Shown here: positions 1 through 3,433 of the stretch, piece after piece
How positions within the stretch are numbered: position 1 is the first letter of the stretch
Layout: the number at the start of each line of letters is the position of its first letter
Assembly: GCA_050249235.1 (NCBI GenBank)
Contig: JBFWQW010000112.1
Location: 1 to 9,053, forward strand
DNA: 9,053 nt
Reading direction: 5' to 3'
Source: JAEKLB01 sp050249235
Lineage (GTDB): Bacteria; Actinomycetota; Acidimicrobiia; Acidimicrobiales; CADCSY01
Notes under the pieces: generated by a model
Told to the model about the DNA's origin: nothing
The model's input: the letters and a program-made list of their open reading frames with translations, nothing else
Database searches by the model: none
Program-made: the position numbers and the translations under genes

Positions 1-109
1 AGATTACAAGCGCGCCAGCGGACGGCGGCACCTCGCCGTGGTCGAAGGCGGCGGGAAGCCAGGCACCTCACGGTCCCGCCGGCCGCTTGTTGCAGTTGTC
101 GAAAGCTGA
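1..109 (+). CDS. Possible 3' end of an upstream gene (partial, hypothetical)
   Basis: Reading frame 2 is open from the left edge to a TGA at 107-109 and gives 35 residues, beginning DYKRASGRRHLAVV and ending VAVVES. Many codons end in G or C, as in the neighbouring genes. The stop lies 9 bases before the ATG of the integrase, which would suit a co-transcribed upstream gene. Frame 3 is also open to a TGA at 117-119 that overlaps the integrase ATG, so the true frame is uncertain. No family can be recognised from so short a piece, and it may be non-coding. Confidence 0.25.
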   Translation, partial: DYKRASGRRHLAVVEGGGKPGTSRSRRPLVAVVES

Positions 110-115
110 CGTTGC

Positions 116-1009
116 GTGATGCGCGCGGTCGAAGGGGCGACGTTCGAGGTCGTAGAACGCTCGGCCATGGACGCACTGGGGGGATACCGCCGAGATCAGG
201 TCAGGCGCAGCCTGTCGCTTCGGACCATCAACGAGCGAGAGCGCATCCTGACGTCCCTCCTGACGTGGTCCGGCGTCACGCACACCGAGCTCACCGCCGA
301 GATCGTCGAGGGCTGGATGGACGCCTGCCACATCGGGGCCCGGTCGAGGAACAGCTACCTGTCGGCGCTCCGGTCGTTCTTCCACTGGGCCATCCACGCC
401 GGCGCCGCCCACCACAACCCGGTCGAGTGGATGCTCCCGTCCCGGACCGGCCGGCGGGTCCCGCGGCCGATGCACGACGACGATCTCCGCTACGCCATCG
501 ACGTCGCTCCACCCCGCATGAAGGCCTGGCTCTGCCTCGCCGCGTTCCAGGGGCTGCGCTGCAAGGAGATCGCCCTACTGCGCCGGGAGGACGTCCTCGA
601 CCGGCAGCGCCGACCGGTTCTCCGCCTGGCCGAGACGAAGGGCGGCCACGAGGCGGTGCTCCCGCTCAACGCTGAGGCGCTCCACGCGCTCCGGGCCGCC
701 GGCCTGCCCCGCCAGGGTCACGTGTTCCTGTCGAGCCGCGGCCGGCCCTTTGCCCCGAGGACGGTGAGCAAGTACATCTCCGCCCACCTGCACGAGCTCG
801 GCATCGCCGCCACGGGACACCAGGCCCGCCACTGGTTCGGGACCGCGGTGTGGGCCGAAACCCACGACCTGCGCGTGACGCAGGAGATGATGCGCCACTC
901 AAGCCCGGCGTCGACGGCCGGCTACGCCGCGTACGACGAGCCGGCAGCGCGCGCGGCTGTCGAGGGCCTACACCTCCGCCTCGTGGCCGAGCTCTCCGAG
1001 CCCGGGTGA
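116..1009 (+). CDS. int: Tyrosine recombinase / phage integrase
   Basis: This is a site-specific recombinase expected to join phage and host attachment sites, or to excise the element together with a directionality factor. The 297-residue length is normal for a simple integrase. Residues about 13-105 form the helical SAM-like core-binding domain, ending in the usual SYLSALRSFFHWAI and NPVEW segments. Residues about 115-290 are the catalytic domain. All expected active-site residues are visible: R148 in FQGLRCKEI, K175 in ETKGG, H235 and R238 in GHQARHW, H261 in MMRHSS, and the nucleophile Y270 in STAGYAAY. The frame opens with GTG at 116 followed at once by ATG at 119, and no clear Shine-Dalgarno is seen; the ATG may be the true start. 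It converges with the PH-like gene. There is no obvious N-terminal arm-binding domain, so it may belong to the XerC/D-like short integrases. Its target site cannot be read directly; the tRNA-like locus at 1753 is the natural candidate. Confidence 0.93.
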   Translation: MMRAVEGATFEVVERSAMDALGGYRRDQVRRSLSLRTINERERILTSLLTWSGVTHTELTAEIVEGWMDACHIGARSRNSYLSALRSFFHWAIHAGAAHHNPVEWMLPSRTGRRVPRPMHDDDLRYAIDVAPPRMKAWLCLAAFQGLRCKEIALLRREDVLDRQRRPVLRLAETKGGHEAVLPLNAEALHALRAAGLPRQGHVFLSSRGRPFAPRTVSKYISAHLHELGIAATGHQARHWFGTAVWAETHDLRVTQEMMRHSSPASTAGYAAYDEPAARAAVEGLHLRLVAELSEPG

Positions 1010-1034
1010 CGATTGGGCGCCCGTTGATGCCCGC

Positions 1035-1301
1035 CTAGCTCGTCATCTTTGCCTGGACCTCGTTGACGAAGCCCTCGGCGTCGCTCTGGACCTTCCACTC
1101 GAACCTCTTCGGGCCCACGTGCAGCACCACGGTGTCGCGGCCGAGGCGCTTCCGGTCGTGCTCGATGAAGCTGATCGACTTGTACGGGATGAACTGGCGG
1201 TCGTCTCGGCCGACGAGCCGCTTGAGCACCCGGTCGAGGCCGGCGTCGCCGAGGGTGACCTCGCCGTTCCGGCCCGCCTCGCTGATCTTCAAGGTCTTCA
1301 C
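1035..1301 (-). CDS. Small PH-like domain protein, function unknown
   Basis: This predicted protein has 88 residues when started at the GTG at 1301. The frame remains open to an ATG at 1451, but the extra 50 residues are a Pro/Arg/Ser-rich run typical of untranslated GC-rich DNA, so I prefer the internal start; its ribosome site is weak. The sequence alternates short strands with a final helix: VKTLKISE, then a strand-rich centre with QFIPYKSISFIEHD, DTVVLHVG and KRFEWKVQ, then the helix AEGFVNEVQAKM. This matches the look of bacterial PH (bPH) domains, where an IPY..I..I strand is followed by a glycine turn and a C-terminal helix. There is no membrane segment or signal peptide. It is separated from the RHH gene by a strong hairpin and converges with the integrase, with 25 bases between the stops. 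Similar small proteins occur in phages and in chromosomes; a role in lysogeny is only a guess. Confidence 0.6.
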   Translation of the reverse strand: MKTLKISEAGRNGEVTLGDAGLDRVLKRLVGRDDRQFIPYKSISFIEHDRKRLGRDTVVLHVGPKRFEWKVQSDAEGFVNEVQAKMTS

Positions 1302-1421
1302 GGTCGCGGACGGTACCTGGTGTGCAACGGCGGCGCCCGTGGTGTCAGGCCGAGGTCGAGCGCAGCGCGGCAGCGATGGAGCAGGCCCAGCGCTTCGGGC
1401 GGGCCATGACCCCGGACGCGA

Positions 1422-1453
1422 CGATGCCCCCCGGCCGGAGCCAGGGGGCATCG
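1422..1453 (-). terminator. Strong UCCG-tetraloop hairpin after the RHH gene
   Basis: On the minus strand the transcript can form a 14-bp stem: ten pairs (CGAUGCCCCC with GGGGGCAUCG), one U-G pair, then GGC and GCC closing a UCCG loop. C(UCCG)G belongs to the very stable UNCG tetraloop class. It starts 19 bases after the RHH stop codon. The sequence after the stem has no U-tract, so it is either a U-less terminator of the kind often proposed in actinobacteria or an mRNA-stabilising 3' end. Seen directly; function inferred. Confidence 0.6.
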
Positions 1454-1472
1454 CACAGGAGCGGTCGTCGGG

Positions 1473-1622
1473 CTAGCCGGCGGTGGCGTCCTCGAGGTGG
1501 CGCCGGAGGGCCCTGCGGACCTCGGCGGTGACTGGTCTGTCGCCCTCGTCGGCGAGTTGCTTCAGGCGGTCATATGTCTCCTGGGGGACTCTCACGAGGA
1601 ACTCCTTGCTGGGCCCGGGCAT
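1473..1622 (-). CDS. Ribbon-helix-helix (Arc/CopG-type) DNA-binding regulator
   Basis: This is a 49-residue protein made of little more than one RHH domain. The beta ribbon is KEFLVRVP (residues 6-13), helix A is QETYDRLKQLADEG (14-27) and helix B is TAEVRRALRRHLED (32-45). Such proteins dimerise and read the major groove with the paired ribbon; small phage ones act as repressors, antitoxins or excision factors. The frame runs back to an ATG at 1742, but the start at 1622 is chosen because an excellent Shine-Dalgarno (AGGGAGGT) sits 6 bases before it and because the RHH fold begins right there. No toxin-like partner is adjacent, which argues against a toxin-antitoxin pair. Its position beside the integrase module and facing away from the tRNA suggests a regulator of lysogeny genes, possibly autoregulated. 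The short inverted repeat at 1702-1714 is a possible operator. Target and role are inference. Confidence 0.85.
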   Translation of the reverse strand: MPGPSKEFLVRVPQETYDRLKQLADEGDRPVTAEVRRALRRHLEDATAG

Positions 1623-1628
1623 GGTCCA

Positions 1629-1634
1629 CCTCCC
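1629..1634 (-). promoter_or_regulatory. Ribosome binding site of the RHH gene
   Basis: Read on the minus strand, GGGAGGTGGACC directly precedes the ATG at 1622. The GGAGGT core is near-consensus with normal spacing, and it decides this start over the longer open frame to 1742. Confidence 0.8.
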
Positions 1635-1701
1635 TGTCGGGTTTCGGGCCGCACCGTACAGATGGCCGGTGCCGTGCCGGGGGATGGTCGATATGACGAA
1701 G

Positions 1702-1714
1702 CCCACGACGTGGG
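1702..1714. promoter_or_regulatory. Short inverted repeat, possible operator
   Basis: The arms CCCAC and GTGGG are separated by GAC. The repeat lies in the 130-base non-coding gap between the RHH gene (leftward) and the tRNA-like gene (rightward). RHH dimers bind short palindromes, so this is a reasonable but unproven autoregulatory site. I found no convincing -35/-10 pair for either direction in this gap. Confidence 0.25.
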
Positions 1715-1752
1715 TCCACGTTGCTGACACCTCGACGTGCAAGCATCGCGGT

Positions 1753-1825
1753 GCCGTCGTAGCTCAACGGATAGAGCGCCTGCCTTCGTAAGCGGTGGTT
1801 GCGGGTTCGATTCCCGTCGGCGGCG
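1753..1825 (+). tRNA. tRNA-Arg-like gene with irregular anticodon arm
   Basis: The 7-bp acceptor stem (GCCGTCG with CGGCGGC, one G-U), D arm (GCTC, AACGGATA, GAGC) and T arm (GCGGG, TTCGATT, CCCGT) all fold well, and the discriminator is G; CCA is not encoded. The D loop and the GGTTGCGGGTTCGA variable and T region resemble bacterial tRNA-Arg. The anticodon arm is abnormal. CCTGC can only pair with GCGG by bulging the T, leaving an 8-base loop, CTTCGTAA. The anticodon is therefore ambiguous: TCG (Arg) or CGT (Thr) by position, or TCT if the loop G is an insertion. It may be a phage-borne tRNA, a decayed pseudo-tRNA, or an integration-altered copy. A strong terminator follows at 1845. Confidence 0.7.
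1781..1793 (+). repeat. 13-bp direct repeat, copy 1 (in the tRNA anticodon arm)
   Basis: TGCCTTCGTAAGC spans the anticodon loop and flanking stem bases of the tRNA-like gene. An identical 13-mer occurs at 1924-1936, 143 bases downstream and outside any gene. Anticodon loops are common crossover cores for tyrosine integrases, so the pair may mark an attachment-site core or a relic; this is inference. Confidence 0.55.
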
Positions 1826-1844
1826 CCCCCCAAAGGGGGACGCG

Positions 1845-1872
1845 GAAGAGGGGGCCCACAGGCCCCCTCTTC
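1845..1872 (+). terminator. Intrinsic terminator after the tRNA-like gene
   Basis: A perfect 12-bp stem, GAAGAGGGGGCC with GGCCCCCTCTTC, closes a 4-base CACA loop and is followed by the moderately T-rich TTCGTTGT. It lies 19 bases after the tRNA 3' end. A smaller hairpin, CCCCC-AAA-GGGGG (1827-1839), sits between them. On the minus strand the hairpin also forms but no T-run follows, so it should act mainly rightward. Confidence 0.8.
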
Positions 1873-1923
1873 TTCGTTGTCGACACGCAGATCCGGGCTT
1901 CCCCGCTCAACGGCCGAGCACCG

Positions 1924-1936
1924 TGCCTTCGTAAGC
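1924..1936 (+). repeat. 13-bp direct repeat, copy 2 (intergenic)
   Basis: TGCCTTCGTAAGC is identical to the tRNA anticodon-loop segment at 1781-1793. Flanking bases differ on both sides, so the repeat is bounded. It runs directly into the C-run at the base of the large hairpin (1935-2002). It could be the core of a phage attachment site or a remnant of a second tRNA copy. Confidence 0.55.
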
Positions 1937-2002
1937 CCCCCCAGTATCGGCGCGAGTGGTCGCGATCTTCAACCACTCATCAGCGCTGCCGACGGGGGGG
2001 GC
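1935..2002. other. Large imperfect hairpin between holin gene and tRNA
   Basis: A 68-base segment folds back on itself. GCCCCCCC (1935-1942) pairs with GGGGGGGC (1995-2002). TCGGC (1947-1951) pairs with GCCGA (1988-1992). GCG (1952-1954) pairs with CGC (1984-1986). AGTGGT (1955-1960) pairs with ACCACT (1972-1977). Small internal loops separate the stems. It starts 14 bases after the holin stop in the late-operon direction, so a late transcription terminator or structured 3' end is the simplest reading, though there is no U-tract. An attachment-site or replication role is possible. Confidence 0.5.
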
Positions 2003-2016
2003 GCCAGTCGGTCAGA

Positions 2017-2253
2017 TCACGGCAGCAGCCCGCGGCGGGAGGCCGCGACAGGGGTGACCCTGCGGATGATGGCCACGGCGGCGCCGAGCCAGCCGGCGAC
2101 GACCAGAGCGACGTGGCCGACGGTCTCGGCGGCGCCGGCGGGCAGGACCTCGGCGAGGTCGCCGGCGATCAGCGGGAGGACCGCAGCGATGGCGGTGAGG
2201 TAGGTGGGGGCGGCGGTGAGGATCACGACGATCCGGGCCCACAGCTTGGTCAT
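2017..2253 (-). CDS. Putative holin (two transmembrane helices)
   Basis: This is a 78-residue membrane protein expected to permeabilise the cytoplasmic membrane at the end of infection. Helix 1 is about residues 7-30 (ARIVVILTAAPTYLTAIAAV onward) and helix 2 about 46-64 (GHVALVVAGWLGAAVAIIRR). A short, partly acidic loop joins them and the C-terminus is basic. Size and layout fit class II-like holins of actinobacteriophages. The ATG at 2253 overlaps the stop of the preceding gene (ATGA), and a strong AAGGAG site lies just before it inside that gene. It is the third and last gene of the lysis cassette, after the amidase and the membrane-anchored coiled-coil protein. The assignment rests on topology and position, since holins share little sequence. 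Confidence 0.75.
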   Translation of the reverse strand: MTKLWARIVVILTAAPTYLTAIAAVLPLIAGDLAEVLPAGAAETVGHVALVVAGWLGAAVAIIRRVTPVAASRRGLLP

Positions 2254-2573
2254 GGGTTCTCCTTTGAGAGGCGTTCGTCGGTCCGCTTCACGCGGTCGTA
2301 GGTGGACGTCCCGCCGTTGGGCTCGAGGGTCTCGGTGCGCCGCTCGATGACCGACACGCGGCGAACGACATCCGCGATGGCCACGCCGTTCTCCTGGGAC
2401 CTCTCATCGAGCTTGTCCAGCCGCTCCGGCACCGCCTTGAACACCTCGATCTCGCGGGTGGCTGCCTGGATGAGCTCGATAGCGGGGCGAAGCGCCTTGC
2501 GCCAGATCACTCCGAACGCGGTCAGGAGTGCTGCTGCGAGGAGGACGACGTCCGCCCACGTCGTCCCGGTCAC
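2250..2573 (-). CDS. DUF2746-like membrane-anchored coiled-coil phage protein
   Basis: This protein has 107 residues from a GTG at 2573 that overlaps the endolysin stop (GTGA). The open frame continues far upstream, but those residues are Arg/Pro-rich noise antisense to nothing real, and the overlap sets the start. Residues about 6-24 (WADVVLLAAALLTAFGVIW) are a single transmembrane helix. Residues about 31-84 are a charged amphipathic helix likely to form a coiled coil (EVFKAVPERLDKLDERSQ and IERRTETLE). Then comes PNGGTSTYDRVKRTDERL, recalling the PNGG-S-x-x-D-x-V motif of DUF2746 proteins of actinobacteriophages. It sits between endolysin and holin and overlaps the holin start by 4 bases. 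It may be a holin partner, holin regulator or spanin-like lysis helper; none is proven. Confidence 0.7.
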   Translation of the reverse strand: MTGTTWADVVLLAAALLTAFGVIWRKALRPAIELIQAATREIEVFKAVPERLDKLDERSQENGVAIADVVRRVSVIERRTETLEPNGGTSTYDRVKRTDERLSKENP

Positions 2574-3391
2574 CAGCCGCGACGAGCCCGGAACTGCTGG
2601 GCGTGCTCGTGGTCGCGGATCTCGGCGTAGGCGTGGTCGGCGCCGTGCTCGACGAGGCCGATGACCCGCAGGTTCTTCTCGTCCGGGGTGGGTTCTCTCC
2701 CCCACTCGGCGCAGATCCACTGGCGGATCTGGGCGTGGCGGGCGTCGTTGTCGTCCTTCGCGATCACAGAGGCGTCTCCTTCGACGGTCGAGGGGGTGAG
2801 CGCGCGCCGGGCGGTGGCGGCGACGCGGTGCAGGTCGGCGTGGCCGGGGTCCCAGTGCTCGTTGCCGGGGACGTTGGCGTGGCCGCAGATCCCGTCGAAG
2901 CCAGCCCAGTCGTCCCAGGTCATGCGGACTTCGCCGTCGGTGCCGTAGCCGAACGGGCCGGTCGTCTCTGCGACCCGGTGCAGGTTCAGGACCTCGCCGA
3001 AGCGGGCGAAGATCGCTGCGGCGACCGGGGCGACGACGTCGGTGCCGAGCCAGTCCCACCAGGTGTCGGGCCAGGACAGCGCCTCGCCGGCCCGGCCGAT
3101 CACCTCGACCTGGATGGCCCGGCGGGTGTTCGTCGGCGGGGACAGCGGGCGCTTCGGGCGGCGCAGCGCGAACGCCGAGCGGTGCAACGGGACGGTCTGG
3201 GCCCGCCAGCCTCGTTCAGGCCACACCCACAGATGCGGCGGCGCGTCGTGCCGTGCGGCCATGTCCCGGGCACCGCTCAACGTGGACGGGACGACCTCGG
3301 TGGTGTGCACCACGAGCCGCCAAGGGGCGTCGTCGTAGCTGCCGCCCTTGCCCAGGCGGTTCGGGATGACCTCGAAGCCGGGGAGCCACAT
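2570..3391 (-). CDS. Endolysin, N-acetylmuramoyl-L-alanine amidase
   Basis: This 273-residue lysin should cut the bond between N-acetylmuramic acid and the peptide stem of peptidoglycan. Residues about 5-200 resemble the zinc amidase_2/PGRP fold. WRLVVHTTE carries the first expected zinc ligand, H29. ICGHANVPGNEHWDPG carries H171 and the H179-W180-D181-P-G signature, with D181 the likely third ligand. The last 65 residues, from about 207, are a charged, His-rich extension (DDNDARHAQIRQWICAEWG, then a run ending FRARRGW) that I do not recognise; it may bind the cell wall. There is no signal peptide, so a holin is needed, and one follows two genes later. The ATG at 3391 is the first start after the upstream TAG in the same frame, although its ribosome site is weak. 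The next gene overlaps its stop by 4 bases. Confidence 0.88.
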   Translation of the reverse strand: MWLPGFEVIPNRLGKGGSYDDAPWRLVVHTTEVVPSTLSGARDMAARHDAPPHLWVWPERGWRAQTVPLHRSAFALRRPKRPLSPPTNTRRAIQVEVIGRAGEALSWPDTWWDWLGTDVVAPVAAAIFARFGEVLNLHRVAETTGPFGYGTDGEVRMTWDDWAGFDGICGHANVPGNEHWDPGHADLHRVAATARRALTPSTVEGDASVIAKDDNDARHAQIRQWICAEWGREPTPDEKNLRVIGLVEHGADHAYAEIRDHEHAQQFRARRGW

Positions 3392-3414
3392 CTCAGGCCG
3401 CCGGCTTCCGACGC

Positions 3415-3430
3415 CACCGTCCGGACGGTG
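3415..3430. repeat. 16-bp perfect palindrome between tail and lysis genes
   Basis: CACCGTCC is immediately followed by its reverse complement GGACGGTG. It fills much of the 42-base gap between the GH26 gene stop and the endolysin start, one of the few true gaps in the operon. As RNA it gives a 5-bp stem with a 6-base loop. It may be a binding site, an RNA processing point or a weak attenuator separating structural from lysis expression. Confidence 0.45.
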
Positions 3431-3433
3431 CGG

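Noticed and set aside
112..675. A 187-codon plus-strand frame within the integrase
   Set aside because: Arg/Pro-rich, no motif, and overlaps a gene with a full catalytic residue set.
1302..1451. N-terminal extension of the PH-like protein
   Set aside because: Low-complexity Pro/Arg/Ser sequence that also overlaps the hairpin at 1422; no ribosome site.
1570..1976. Minus-strand open frames crossing the tRNA (peptides with GNRTRNHRLRRQ and PTGIEPATTAYEG)
   Set aside because: These are the well-known artefact peptides produced by translating the antisense of tRNA genes; they are not proteins.
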